Shown: positions 47,185 to 60,720, numbered from the stretch's first letter. The stretch is 64,000 nucleotides of DNA from Hygrophila difformis (GCA_030278955.1 JAOANR010000010.1:17762444-17826443), one strand, 5' to 3'. Notes: generated by a model not told the origin, from the sequence alone. Translations and numbers: made by a program.

Positions 47185-47632
47185 AATCCCAAAGATCATG
47201 GAATAAGTTTTATTTATGCAAACTTCCTTAAGTTCAATTCCTATATTTTATTTCCTTAATTATATAAATTAGTACATTGTGTCTAACATATGCAGTTGAG
47301 ATAAATTTTTGTAGGGATCAAAACGGCATCACAATTTGAAATCTTGGAAACAAATTTTGAACTTGATGTGACAAGCGCGTGAGGCGGGAACGGTTACCTA
47401 CACTACCCGTTCAAAAACGTGATGATGATGGTTATGGGAAGTTGTTATTCTCTTACCATATTTTTATTGAGGGAGGTTGCTAATTATTTCCACAAGATCT
47501 CATTGTGATCGAGTTTTCTTAAGTCTCTCTTTTCTCTCTCGGCTTCATATACTCTCTCCAGTTTGTTTCTTTTCAAAACACACATTCACCCTCACTTGTT
47601 CTTGCCAAAAGCCTTTGTTCTTTTCAGCAACC

Positions 47633-49995
47633 ATGGTGAAGACACGAGGTAGCCAAAGCTCAAGGTCTCAAGAACCTACCCCAGCATCATCAACTGGAAG
47701 AAAGAAAGGTGTCTCCCCAGGAGAATCCAGCACCAAACGAAGGGCAAAGGCAGTTCAACAAGCTATTATCGAACAAACTATTTCGGAGACTCCCTCCATC
47801 GTCCCTGTTCCTTTCCCGTCTTTCTCTCCTTCTATTGTCGAAGGACAAGGCACTACCACTGTTGGTGTTCTCGACCCACTGGACATAAGGGCTGAAGTTG
47901 CTGGAGCCACTACCACAAAGCAAAAAGGAGACGGGCTACAGAAATCAAAAGGGAAGGTTGTCTCCTCCTCAAAACCACGAGAGAAAGCTGTTGCAAGGAA
48001 GAATGCATCCATCAGTGAACGAGTTGAGGCAGACCTTGCCAAAGCGCTGCAACCCATTGAAGCCATTCTCCCTGACCTCCCTGCAATGGGTTCCGGCAAA
48101 GATTCTGAAGGAGTCATGGCCTAAAGTTGCTGATCCTGCTTCGACGTATACACTCAAGGTGTCCACTGAAAGGTCCAAGAAGAAAACCCCTGCGAAGAAG
48201 GATGTGCCAGAACCAAGTGTTGCGACCGACCCTGCACCAGTCACCACCATTGAAGCAACCCCTGCAGATTACTACCACAGTGACCCAAACTGGTTCACTG
48301 AAGGCGTCCGAACCTGTCACAGAACCCCTTGATGAGGAAGAGCTCGACTCAGACTATGCGGAAGAGGCTGATGATGAAAACTCAGAAGACGAATCCATGA
48401 GTGACATCAGCGATGATGAAAGGAATATCACCGTCAACGCGATCACTGAAGAGATTGCTCGAACCGCCAGTCAGAAAAGGAAACATGTCCTGAGAAAAGA
48501 ATCTGAACCAATTGCTCCTGCCCAAGATCCTGTTCACAATGAGCAGGGAGAGGAAGAAGAAGACGAGAGTTCATCTGACTCTGAGGACGACCAGAATAAT
48601 GAGTCCGGAGGAGACTCTGAGCACCCTCCAATCGATGCCCATGAACCACTTGAGGGGGAGAATCCCACTGACAATCAATCCGAAGATTTGGGATCTCAAG
48701 ACACTCAAAGCGAGGAGGAAGAGTCCGATGAAGAAGGTTCCGAAGAAGAAGAATCTGAAGAAAGAGTCGAGGTCGATGTTGAACCAGTCACTGTGCAAGA
48801 AGTGGAAACCCAAACAGAAACTCGAGAGCCTACTCCACCAAAAAGGCGTTCACCCAAGGAGTCCGAACCCAAGAAGCGGACTCGATCTGAACCTGAAGGG
48901 TCTTCCAAGGCCACTGGATCCAAGAAGAGAAAAATCGTCTTATCCTCATCTGAAGACCATGAACCTGAGATCATTGATGCTGGAAACGCCATATCCACGA
49001 CCTTCTACTATGAAGTGTCCGAGCAATACTTCTCAACTGTTCTTGAAAAGATGAAGGTGCACCCCGAGATCAGATTTGCTGCTGCAAGATACGAGGAAAT
49101 GGGATGGCACAAGTACTTGGAGGACAGATCTCTTCTATTCTGAGGAACGGAGATCAAGCAGTATAAGGGACAGCTAGTTAGGCATTTCTATGCAAACCTG
49201 AGCTCTGAAGTCCTCAACTCCAAAAGCCCCTGGTTCGAACTGAGCTACACACATGGTCAACTGTTCGAACTCAAAGCCAGAGCACTAAACCGATTTCTCC
49301 AGGTACCCCGAACTTCTCTGAAATCTGTTTATTCTCGAAGTGCCAAGTTCCCTATGAACACTATTGCTGAAACACTCACTGGAGTTGAAGGGAAAAGGTT
49401 TCAAGGAAAGGGGTTAAGTGCAGGTGTTCTAACTCAAAAATTTTCATTGCTTTACAAATTATGTGCGCACAACATCATGCCCACTGCTAACCACTCTGTT
49501 GTGTCAAAAAGCATGTGTAAATTATTGTTTTCCATAGACCAGAAGTATGAGATCAATTATGGAGCCCTTGTGCTCGAACAAATGTTGGCATTCGCGGGCA
49601 CCATCAAAAGGAAGTACAACACCACTCTTCCCTTCCCTGGCCTCATATCTGAGTATCTGAAGCATCTCCACATTCTTGGAAGCAAGCATGATTGTCCAGA
49701 GGACATTGCCGACTTCAAACTTTCCTCAAATCTTGCAAAGAAGAAGCCAGACTTGGCTGGACCAGGAGGAAAGATCCCTGCAAAAGATGCATTCTCCATG
49801 CTCCGTGATGAACTCACTGACCACATCAACCACCTCAAAGTCCTTGAAGCTCAAGTGCACAGTCGTGTACAAGCTGCTGAAAAGCTGTTCAGACAGCTTC
49901 CTGATGTATGGTCTGATGATGAATAGGATTTGGATACCAATCCCGAGGAGGAGTCCAGCGACTCGGCTGAGGATTCCTCTGATGAATCCGAGTGA
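47633..49995 (+). pseudogene. SIRE element 1 extra 3' gene (env-like position)
   Basis: Gene between pol and the 3' LTR. Start ATG 47633 (MVKTRGSQSSRSQEPTPASS). The first ~220 codons are Ser/Pro/Lys-rich, then a strongly acidic region (about 48320-48790) and basic nuclear-signal-like clusters (KKRTRS, SKKRKIV; 48870-48945). From about 49000 a folded domain begins, with FYANLSSEVLNSKSPW (49183) and the region to 49926. This C-terminal part resembles, from memory, the plant-specific 'putative plant transposon protein' family. No signal peptide or membrane segment is evident, unlike a classical envelope. Frame changes near 48100 and 48300, an in-frame TGA at 49141 and a TAG at 49924 followed by an acidic tail. 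Function unknown. Confidence 0.75.
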
Positions 49996-50443
49996 CATGC
50001 CCTTTTTGGGCAAAATGTGCGCCAGAGGGGGAGTTAAGTTGAAGTAACCGTTGATCGGTTCCTCTGGCATGCACTACAATCGACACGGGGCAGCCTGGTG
50101 GAAGAAAGTCTCTGCTGATGAAGGGTAATTTTTTTGTTTGAACTATTTTCGTGAACTAGTTATGACTGTTTTTGCTGGACAATTTCACAATGGCCTATAA
50201 TAATTAAATTGTGATCTTACATGCTCTATTTTATGATTATTGCCATGTGCTTGTTTTGATGTGAATGCTCCTAGAATATTTCATAGGCAATCTTGTACGG
50301 AGCATTAGTATAGGTTGTCTTGTGATTGGGAATCATTGTAATTGGTGGTTGGGTCTCAATGGGAAGTATTTCTACATCCTTGTTCTTGTGTCAATTGTTT
50401 AGACATCGGTTGAATCAACTCTTATACTGGCCCATATTCTGCC

Positions 50444-50457
50444 AAAAAGGGGGAGAT
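50444..50457 (+). other. Polypurine tract of SIRE element 1
   Basis: AAAAAGGGGGAGAT directly before TGTTGGGAAC of the 3' LTR. Confidence 0.9.
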
Positions 50458-51378
50458 TGTTGGGAACTAGTTTTGAGCAAATGTGTTCACAACCGATGTC
50501 TGAACTAATTTGTTGGACCGACTACGACAACAGAAGACAAACTATGTAAAGGAAGAAGGGCTGGCGAATATACTCATGAAGATTCTCCAACGGCTAGCTG
50601 ATCTCCTGCCCGGATCTCGCACACGAAGTAAGGAAACTAGGATCTCCTAATATGGGCAACTCCATCCCAAGGATCCGTGCAATTATGGTAAGAATATCTT
50701 ACCTTGGAATGGAGGTGCGGTGGTTCTCTTCAAATAGGACGGCCAAGGGATGAACAAACAGGTGAACGACTCACTTTACACATCTTCTCCCTTGTGCAAG
50801 TGTAAGCATTGTGCTAAGAGAATCACATTCCTTCCGAGTTCTTGATTTCATGATTTTGAAGGAAAACATACGATCAACACTTCCTCGAGTGGATTGATCG
50901 AAAGTGCTACTGTGAACTTGATTGAAGGCGACAGATTCAATCAAGGCTTTCGAGGAGTCGTCAAACTCAGGAGCTTAATTGAAAGATTCAAGAAGGAGAG
51001 TCGCCAACAGGTTTCGACCAAGGGCAACTTGAAGGAGGAGCCTTCAAGGGATTGAAGCAAGGTCGGGGAGATCTTCACCAAAGCAGGGGGAGTGCCTTGG
51101 TCTGACAATTCAGTCCACTTGGTGATTGGAGTTGGGCGAAACAAATCACTATTGTTTAGATCGAGGATCAAGTCAACACAATTAGTGAATCTCCTGGATT
51201 GGTATCCCCCAGATGTAGGCTTGTGCCGAACTGGGTCAACAAACCTTGAGTTCTTTATTCTTACAGTTTATTTACTTTCCACTGCATAATATCTTAAACT
51301 GTTTAACGTGTCCACGAAAGGTGTTTGAACTAGTTTTCAGGACTACTTAATTGGTTATCCATGCAAACGGACCTAACA
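50458..51378 (+). repeat. 3' LTR of SIRE element 1
   Basis: TGTTGGGAACTAG...GGACCTAACA, 921 bp, about 20 substitutions from the 5' LTR by eye. Confidence 0.9.
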
Positions 51379-51462
51379 ATCTGTTTCGCCTTCACTTTAC
51401 TGACTAGTGTCATAATTGATATTGTGTTTCCAATCTAAAATTCTTTGTAACTATATGTTACT

Positions 51463-51563
51463 GTAAGCCATATTTATGATCTTTGAAAATAGCTATTGCA
51501 ATCTTAGCAAAAAAAAAAAGTGATTTTCTTTATAGCTTAGTGGAACACATTACCTGTTTCGTG
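51463..51563 (+). repeat. Local duplicate segment, copy 2
   Basis: Aligns with 32530-32633, including the A-run, GATTTTCTTTAT and CATTACCTG. Here CATTACCTG continues uninterrupted into TTTCG, confirming the insertion point of SIRE element 1 in copy 1. Confidence 0.6.
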
Positions 51564-51625
51564 ATTTAGTGTCGGGACTTGCTTGATAGTTGAAAAGGCA
51601 TTAATCTAAAATCCATTATAACTAT

Positions 51626-52309
51626 TGTTGGCACACTAACTTTCCAGGCAAGATTGATCGGTAGTCAATTCATCACAGTGACAACAGAGAAGTTATTTTT
51701 GCAACAAATCAAATGGTCACCAGCCGCCAGAGCTTAGGATCAACATTGTTTTATTATATATATACATTGTGTCTTGAGTCCTTTGTAGATTTTGGATATT
51801 ACTTCTATACACATTCTTCTTGTATTAGCTTTCGGTTTAGAAGTTCTTGAGAGTCAAAACATTGTGTATTCAAGATTTAGTCTTTTAAATGTTTTTGACT
51901 TGAATGGTTTAAATTTCATTTTCTATGTAAATCTTCTTAATCGAGTTGTAAAGTTTAAGAAAGAAGATGGAGTCTTCTTCTTGACGTAGAAAGGATACAT
52001 TCCAGGGCGATTGGCAAGGCATCAAGACGACATGAGCAAGATGGAGTCTTAATCTGTTAGATTAGGTGTCAAGGGGGAGCTTTGATAGTTCATGTTCGAT
52101 TGGATAGGATTTTTTTGAGTCTTGTAAAGTCCAGTATTGTTCATAGTACATTCTAGCATGGATTGAGATCTCCCAAACATAGGCCGAAGGCTGAATTGGG
52201 TGAACAAATACATTGCATTCCATTTACTTTTCTGTATCGGTGATTAATTGTTTAGCGTACACGGTAGTTTTTGATTTCACGCTGTCAACAGGCTCAAACG
52301 GGATTGTCA
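51626..52309 (+). repeat. Probable 5' LTR of SIRE element 2
   Basis: The right boundary ...GATTGTCA|ATTGGTAT mirrors the CA|ATTGGTAT junction of element 1. The left boundary is guessed at TGTTGGCACACTAAC by analogy with the TGTTGGGAAC start. An alternative is TGATAGTTC near 52086, which follows a purine run AAGGGGGAGCTT. Without the 3' LTR this cannot be settled. Confidence 0.45.
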
Positions 52310-52311
52310 AT

Positions 52312-52324
52312 TGGTATAAGATCC
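52312..52324 (+). other. Primer-binding site of SIRE element 2
   Basis: TGGTATAAGATCC, a degenerate form of TGGTATCAGAGCC. Confidence 0.65.
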
Positions 52325-52393
52325 AATCTTCAAAAGGATTTAGCTGAAGAAAAATATTCATTATAAGCCGGGAAATTTCACATTTACGGCCAC

Positions 52394-55300
52394 TGATATT
52401 TGATGGAACAAATTATAGTTACTGGAAGTCAAGAATGGAATGTTACCTTAGAGCTCTTGGAGAAGAAGTCTGGGAAGCCGTCGAAGAAGCATGGACACCA
52501 CCAACAAGAACTGAAATTGCCCCATCCAGAAGCATTGCGCCTCCCAAGGTCCGACCATCCAGAAAAACTGAATACACACCAACCGAACGAGCATCAAAAC
52601 AAGAAAATTTTGCAGCTATGAATGCTATAAGCGGAGCTATGGAGGAATCACAGCATCGTATGGTCAAGAATTGCAAAACTTCTTATTATACGTGAAGATT
52701 TCTTGAAATTAGGTTCGAGGGTGCAACCGATGTCAAGCTGACTCGTCTGCACCGAGTTGAGTCTTTGTGTGACAGACTAGAGATGACAGACGATGAAAAT
52801 ATCGCAACATACTTTGAAAGGTTCCAGAACATTGTCAGTCGGTGTTTAAAACTTGGTATGAACTTTGAAGAACAGAAGTTAGTCCAGAAGATGCCTAGGA
52901 TTGTCGCACAAAAATATCCCGGAAAGATTTCAGTCCTTGAAGAGAGTGAGAAGACTAACACCATGACCTTGGAAGAACTTGTCGGGAATTTGCAAAATTA
53001 TGAAATGAATCACTTAGAATCAAGAGGCAAGAAGTAAGAACAAGCCTAAAAACATTGCATTGAAATCTGAGAAGATCGAAGTCTCAGATGATGATTTAGA
53101 TGAAGAAATGTCCCTGATCACTAAAAGGACTGCCAAAATTCTTCAAGAAAATATAGCTAAGCAATTTCAAAAGGGAAAGCCTCAGAAAAATAGTTCAAGC
53201 AATGTCTCAACAATGGAAAAGCAACACTGTAAGGGATCAAGGAAGAATGATGGTAAAAGCAGCAAGCTCAGAAGGCCAAAAGAACCTAAAAAGATTGATA
53301 AATTCACCTCTATTGTATGCTACGAATGTGGAGGAAAGGACATGTCAATAAGAAGTGTCCAACTACTAAAAGGAAAGAAGGAAAAGCTTATCAAGCTACC
53401 TTAGGTGATGGAGAATCAGATGTTGAAACAACAGAGGAACAACATAGTGAATCCGAAGATGTTGTAGCTTTCATGCTCCGGGGCAGCAGTCCACAAAGAG
53501 GTAAAACAAGTTCAATAGATTGTTCTTCTAATGAAGATGGTTCTGTTGATGCAGGTGATATAAATAAAATCTGTACAAAGTTAGCCGATGCCTATGATGA
53601 GTTAAAAGTTGAGTATGATGCTGCCTTAACTGAGAATAAGAAGATGTTAGGACAACTGACTAACCTTGAATCTCATATGATAAACTAGTTGCTGAAAAGG
53701 TCAAAGTTCTGAAAGAGTTAAAGCTGCTCAAAAACAAAGTTAAAGAACCTGAAACAAATTGCTCCAAGCTGACTGAAGAAAAACAATCACCGTGTATTGA
53801 AAATCAGAAGCTTCAGACCAAATACAATGATCTCTCACAAATGATAAAAGGTAAAGGTAAACATGATTCTGTTCTTTCTATTTGTAAACGACCTGGTGAT
53901 CTTACAGGTATTGGATACAGGAAAAAAGGCAAGCAAAACAAATCCAAACCAAATAAAAGAAATTTTGTTAGTGGAGGATACCTTGGTGAAGAAACAAGTA
54001 GTACAACAACCTATAGGAATGTACCAGTTCAAGTCAACCTTGAACCACAAGATTCTAAAGATTGCATCTACTGTGGACTACCTGGACATCAAGGTGACAC
54101 ATGCCTATGGATCGTACGAGATCTTATAAATGGAAGACCTTTTGTGACCGTCGCTGGAACTACAAAGGAAAATCCAGATTCGTAAGGCCCGGATACCTAA
54201 AAATGCATATAAACAATCTGTCGGTTTTGTTGTTCTCTCATTGTAGGAACACCATAGGGATACCAGGTGGTATTTTGACTCAGGTTGTTCCAGACATATG
54301 ACTGGAACCAAAAGCATATTGCATGACTTCACATAACAGGATTGTGGAGAAGTTGTCTTTGGTGATGGAGCCAAAAGCAAGATTACAGGTTTTGGCACAT
54401 TGAATAAGGGAGTTCTTTGTAAACTTTCTAAAGTTTTCTTTGTTGAAGGATTAACAAGTAATCTATTTTCTATAAGTCAATTGTGTGATGATGAATTTTT
54501 AGTAAAGTCTGACAAGAATACATGCAAAGTCTTAGAAGGAGAGAAGTGTATCATCATAGGTGAAAGGTCAAGGAATAACTGCTACATTTTAAAGGAGACC
54601 CCATCCAGAGCACTTACAACCAAAGAAGACTTGACATCTTTACGGCACAAGCGGATGGCTCACCTAACCATTAAACCTTATAATGACTGAGCATCTCAGG
54701 CGCTGTTAGAGGCCTGCCTATAATATTGAAGAACAACAATCTCACCTGTGAAGGATGTTTAAAAGGCAAACAAACCAAAACTCAACATAAGAGAGTTGAA
54801 GACATAAATACTAACCACTGTCTGGAACTTATCCATATGGACTTGATGGGTCCAACTGAAATTGAAAGTCTTAATGGCAAGAGGTATATCCTTGTTATAA
54901 TTGATGATTATTCCATATTTACCTTTGTGTGTTTCCTCAGGACAAAGGACGACGCTTTTGAACATTTTGAGTCAGTGAACCTGAAGTTGATGAACTAGAA
55001 ACAAGCAAAAATCACTAGAATCAGAACTGATCGAAGAGAATTTGACAACCAACAATTCATTGAATTCTGCAAACTTCATGGGATCACACTGGAGTTTTCA
55101 ACTCCAAAAACGCCACAGTAGAATGGAATTGCTGAAAGAAAGAATAGGACCTTACAAGAAATGGCTAGATCCATGCTACATGATAGTACTTTTCCAAAAA
55201 CCTTTTGGGCAGAGCCTGCCAACACAGCATGTCATATGGCCAACCGAGTATTGCTAAGACCCAAGACAAACCACACTCCCTATCAAATATGGAATGGTAA

Positions 55301-56563
55301 ACTTCCTACTGTTAAATATTTTCACTCACTTGGTTGTTCATGTCATGTTTACATAGAGAGGGAACAGCTTAAGAAGTTTGATGCTAGATGAGAAAAAATG
55401 TTGTTTCTGGGTTATTCCAACAACTTTAGAGCTTACATGATCTATCTGATATAAAGTAAAAAGGTTATTGAGTCTGTAAATGTGGTTTTTGAAAAATACA
55501 ATCTCAAGAAAAAGGTCAGAGGAAGATGATGAGCTACCCTCTATACCAAGTTCAGACTTATCATCCAAATAAGCTGAAACATCACCTTCTGAGGTGGAAA
55601 ATGACCCTTGTACAGAAACTGAGATAGTTGCAGTTGAAGAAGAAAAGCAACAACCAGCTGATGATTCTGAAGCGAACAAAAGAAAATGATCTAGGACGTC
55701 GAAATACCATTCCAATAAAGACATCATAGGAAATGTTAATGCTCTTACACAGACTAGAAATAAAAAGGTTGACCACAGACATCTATCTGGTCTAAACTGC
55801 TTCATTTCAAAGATTGAGCCAAAAAAATGTTGTTGAAGCCCTTAAGGATGAGTACTGGATTGCAGCCATGCAAGATGAGCTTCTTCAGTTTGAAAAAACT
55901 CAGTTTGGGAGTTAGTACCACCTCCGGACAACATCAATGTGATTGGAACCAAGTGGGTATTCAGAATTAAAACAGACGAGCAAGGCAATATAATCAGAAA
56001 TAAAACTAGACTAGTGACACATGGCTTCACTCAAATTGAAGGATTAGAGTACGGAGAGACCTATGCACCTGTAGCCAGAATGGAAGTAGTAAGGATTTTA
56101 CTGTCATTTGCTTCTTGTCTTAACTTCAAGTTATATCAGATGGACATCAAGAAAGCTTTTCTTAATGGACGTATCAAAGAGGAAATTTACGTAGCACAAC
56201 AAGTTGGATTTGAAGATCATAGATATCCAAACCATGTCTATAGAGTTAGAGGAGCTTTATATGGACTTAAGCAAGCACCCCGTGCTTGGTATGAAAGGTT
56301 GTCGCAGTTTCTTGTAAACAACAAATATACCAGAGGCAATGTGGACAAAACCCTGTTCATAAAGCACACATACAACCACATTATTGTAGTTCAGCTTTAT
56401 GTGGATGATATAATCTTTGGTTCTACATCAGATGATCTCATAAACAAATTTGTTGATGCTATGAAGACTGAATTTGAGATGAGCATGCTTGGAGAGTTAC
56501 ATTACTTTCTTGGATTACAGATTAAACAAGAAAAAGATGGCAGTCACAGGAGAAATATGCAGA
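52394..56563 (+). pseudogene. SIRE element 2 gag, protease, integrase and RT
   Basis: Decayed polyprotein of the same type as element 1. Gag start region at FDGTNYSYWKSRMECYL (52397). A degenerate first zinc knuckle near 53320 is split by a frame change, and a second is at ~54067 (CIYCGLPGHQGDTC). The protease near 54275 keeps the DSG catalytic motif (WYFDSGCSRHMTG), unlike the other copia copies here. GAG-pre-integrase 54400-54690; integrase 54726-55390; RT 55939-56540 with [27 protein letters not shown] and YVDDIIFGST. More than ten stops or frameshifts. The open frame ends where the ~5-kb insert begins. Confidence 0.85.
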
Positions 56564-57589
56564 TGAAACTTTTGACAAGTTTCACTAACACGAATATTTT
56601 TCTAAAATATATCAAGTTCGATTTTTTTTTTAAAAGGAAAGAGTTATGATTCGTGGGAAAGGGGTTTAAGGATATATTTCACTTTTTGTTACTCATGTGG
56701 GGTACTCTAATTTCAAATGGCGCTGCATCCTCCCCGGCATGAAACTTTTGACAACTTTCATGGTGCAACCGGGATAGACAGTTCAATCTTGACCTTCAGT
56801 CTGTCACACTCAAGGTCCCCGGTAATTGGCATCATGAAACTTATCATAGTTTCATGTCATGAAGATCCTTGCCATGAAACTTTTAACACATTCCCACTAT
56901 ATGAGTATTTTCTGAAAAATCATAATCCTGGTTTTCCATTTTATTTAGTAAAACCAATTTATGAAGATGGAGTTGGGATTAGGGATATATTATAGGTTGT
57001 CACGTTTTTATTACTCGTGTTAAGAAACTGTACCCCCGAAAGCGCACGGTATCAAAAATTGCAGTAATTTATAGTAAGACCGGATCGTTCTCTGGAGGAT
57101 GTGCGATAGAAGCAGGGCCCACGTCGTTTACTAAGATTTTCCACACGGTTACTCGATTCAAGCTTTGCAATGATTTCTAACAACTACTTGACATTAATTT
57201 AAATTAGATTATGAAAGCAGTAAAATTATTCTTACAAAGTATGGTAAATTTAGTCTAGAAAGCGATTAAATCTATTCTAAGAAAGCGATAAGAATTATGC
57301 TAAGAAAGCGAATAAAATTATTCTACGAAAGCGAATTAAAATGTGACAGAAGGGACAGGGAGGAAAGAATAAAAATTGGACAAGATTCAGATTGAAACAC
57401 AATTAAACTTCCATTTTAATACACAGATCCTCGTTTGGGGTAGTTCATCGGTTAGCTCTCATGCTTTCTGCACTATGTTCCCTTTAACAGACAGGTACTT
57501 ACAGTGAGAATTTACATGCTCTTAAGACCTCAATTTCTAAGATACCACAGATTAATAACTCCCCTTGCAATGCCTTGTAAGAGTTAGTT

Positions 57590-58690
57590 GGTCATATGTG
57601 GTGGACAAGCAACACCTAACATATCATTAGTTGATGTGCCAAGTACTCCTATCGTCCCCCTTGTCACACCCAAAGTCCAAATCTAACCCCGAACTAATCC
57701 ATAACTCTTAAACCTTACAACCGGCAAACACATCTCTGCTTCCGAGTGACCTCTATGAAAGCATTTTAAAGAAAGCGGTAAAGGAAGCAGTAAAGAAAGC
57801 ATTTAAAAACCTATCACTCGGAAGTCTTAAAAAATCATCACAATCCGTTAGTATAAAAGAGCCCCTGATCTTGGTGACCAGATGCAGATTTAGAACTTCC
57901 CAAATATCAGTAAGCCACAGGGCTCATAACATTTGGTTAGTTATGAGACACAAACATGAGTGGAACAGACCTATGAAGGTTTATTCCGAATGTACTCACT
58001 CAAGACTCAATTTTAGGCTTTGGTGGGAGAAGATAGTAGTTGAAAGAATACTCAACTCTACCTTAGAAATTGCCCAAGGCCTATATGTTGTTCCTCTAAT
58101 ATTAATTGTCACATCTTGTCCGAATCCAAGTGGACACTGATTCGATGCAATACTTAATACAAGATTTCCAACACACAGTAATTTTGAGAAGCAAATAGAT
58201 ATTTGAAAATCATTCCCTAAACAGGTACTACACTCTCAATTAAAACACAGATCCTTTCAGTCTAGAGGAGACCTAATCGCTGACTCTGTTTATAAGTTCT
58301 CAAAATCAACCCCCAGCAGAATATGTGTTAGTCATAACTGTGAATTTGTCCCTTACTCAGATCCGGATTTTATAAAGTGATTTTTGTGGAAATTTATTGT
58401 GCAGCATCTGATTTAAATCAAGACTTCTGTGTCCAATGAGAAGGATCTCCAAAATATTATGGACCACAATATCTACATAATAATATCATGCATACATGTA
58501 TATGAGAAGTAAAATAAATTGCCCCAAAATATATGGTGGGGTTAGACAGAATTTGATACACAATATGGATTAGCCTGAGATAAGAAGAAGATGGCTAAAG
58601 AGGATGCCAGAAATAATTGGGGTTATCCGGACTGCAAACATCTGATGTCCGGTTCCCAAGTATTCCAGATGGAATGATTGTAGACAGTGG
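57590..58690. other. Non-coding part of the ~5-kb insert
   Basis: AT-rich, with AAAGCGGTAAAG/AAAGCAGT-type words (about 57190-57350 and 57755-57815). Further right, at about 58890-59035, two copies of a CCCGTGAAGGGACC/CCGGTGAAGAGACC-TTTTCGCC phrase occur. No protein-like frame. Confidence 0.5.
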
Positions 58691-59259
58691 AATGCCTTAA
58701 ATGACAGTTGCCGCCATTATCTTAGACTTCACTATCTGTGAATCTGGACGAAAACCCACATGTTCTATTACTGTAATAATTATTAGATGACATTGGCATA
58801 TATCATCTATTATTACTACAATTCTAGATTCAGGTTTGAAATTAAGATAAAATGAAGAAAACTGTATCTGATTAGGAGTTGGCTGAGTGACTAATCGTGA
58901 TCCCCGTGAAGGGACCTTTTCGCCGTAGCTTCCACCAACCACTAATCAGACCATGCAAAATAACGAGTAATAATTAATACACAGAAGACGAGCTAATCAT
59001 TATCCCGGTGAAGAGACCTTTTCGCCAACATTGATCTGTGGTATTTCTTATTACTCATTCATACATACAATGAAAGGGAAAAATAAACAAAGTTAAGAAA
59101 ATGTTTATGGTGTTGTGTGAGTGTTAATCACACAATAATTAGACACTGATTGGTTGAGATGTGTAATGGATAAAATTAGATGTAATGGGCCTAGGCCCAA
59201 TACACCCATGCAACTTACACAATTCTTGAAATAAACTATTTTTGGAGTTTTAAAATAGA

Positions 59260-59860
59260 AGGAAGAAAGCAATTCGGTCTATTGGGTCAATGCAAAAGAG
59301 ACCGAATTGAGGATGCATGAGGTATGAAGTAACACCATACCCAATTAATCCTTGTAAAGTCATGAAGCATCCTCTAATTCGAACTGTCAAGCAATTCGGT
59401 CTAAACCGAATTGGACAATTCGAATTGATGAAGTCATTCCTTTACTCAAATTGGCTTAGGCATTTACCCCAAAAAGAGGGTAATTCGAATTGCCAAGTCA
59501 ATTCAGTTTAAACCGAATTGGCAATTCGAATTGGTAGAAACAATAAAATAAACTAAGGCATGAGGGGATGGAATGCATACAATGAGGTTTCCAAAGTCAA
59601 TTCGGTCTATAAGAGTAATTCGGTCTAAACCAACTTACCTAGACCGAATTACTTAGAATCCACATGAAAACAACACTTTTTGCTATGCAATTCGGTCTCA
59701 TGGGCAATTCGGTATAGACCGATACCGAATTGCCTAGATCGAATTGCATATAAATTTTTAGGTGAAATATTCAACAAACATTTTTGCCATGCAGTTCCAT
59801 TCTCATGAGCAATTCGGTCTAGACCGAACTGCCTCAAATCGAATTGCATGTCTTTCTCTC
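59260..59860. repeat. AATTCGGTCT palindrome array, block 1
   Basis: Repeated inverted words such as CAATTCGGT-CTAA-ACCGAATTG (59392-59413) and AATTCGGTCTAGACCGAA (near 59812), plus AATTCGAATTGC spacers. Units are irregularly spaced and imperfect. Confidence 0.75.
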
Positions 59861-60710
59861 ATAAGTGCAGGTTTGGTTTACATTGTGTGGTTTATGATGG
59901 ATGAGATTTACCAAATCCTTCATTTCACATCAATGTCACCTCACAGCCACACTAATGAGTGTTTTTAAAGAAAATAGACCTAGGTTACGTGGCTAACAGG
60001 TATTGGCATGAAACAAACCCTAGAACTACAGACAAGCATTCAAAGATCAAAAACTTAAACATCTACTGAACAAATAAGAACACATGCTTAAAAAATAAGA
60101 ACACCTACATTATCTAAGGCAACAATAAGCTAATAAAAGAGACTAAAACAGCAACTAAACAGCATGAAAATAAATTCTAACTAGCCTAAGATTGTCTAAA
60201 ACCTAAGAGCACTCATTTGAATCTCTAAGGTGTAAAATCAAGCTAAAAACCTACTAACATACATTTATTGAGAATGCAAGTTAACTAGGACATAATAAAT
60301 GTAACCTAGTTGAAACAAACAAACATTCTACCATTTATTGCTAATGAAAGCATTAAATAAATGCCAAGCACATGAAATGAAAACCCATTTCTGGATTCTT
60401 TCTTGTATTGACACTTGAAAGCAGTAAATAACCCTAAAACCATTCATTGACTTGAAGGTAGGGTTCATTCTAAGTACAAAGCAGTTAAAGTTTATGGAAA
60501 TGGCTACACTAAGGGTGGTAACAAGCTTTTATGGAAAATAAACTAAGCTCAAAAGCAATAAAGCTACATTACAAACATGAAAATAAACTAACTAAACTAC
60601 ACTACCTACCTAACCCTTAAGGGGTGAAGAACCTTCTGCTTCCTTTTTGTCTCCCAGCAAACAGTCCAAGTGTGTATGGATTGATATGGATCTTGTTGAA
60701 GAAGGGCAGC

Positions 60711-60720
60711 TTTTATACTT
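60711..60720 (-). promoter_or_regulatory. Candidate TATA box of the ~5-kb insert
   Basis: Minus strand reads AAGTATAAAAGCTGCCC, a good plant TATA context, between the two palindrome blocks. Supports a minus-strand LTR promoter; inference. Confidence 0.4.

Larger units (their letters stand above)
32634..51378 (+). mobile_element. SIRE-type Ty1/copia element 1 (18.7 kb with insert)
   Basis: Both LTRs are 921 bp, flanked by ACCTG (32629-32633) and ATCTG (51379-51383), a TSD with one change. About 20 differences between the LTRs by eye (roughly 2%) make it fairly young. The plan is LTR, Met-type primer site, gag-pol, RNase H end at 47184, extra 3' gene (47633-49995), polypurine tract and LTR, as in the SIRE/Maximus lineage. 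An 8.6-kb element is nested in the integrase region. Confidence 0.9.

Noticed and set aside
57871..58140. 89-codon open frame in the ~5-kb insert
   Set aside because: No domain; isolated in repeat-rich non-coding DNA.
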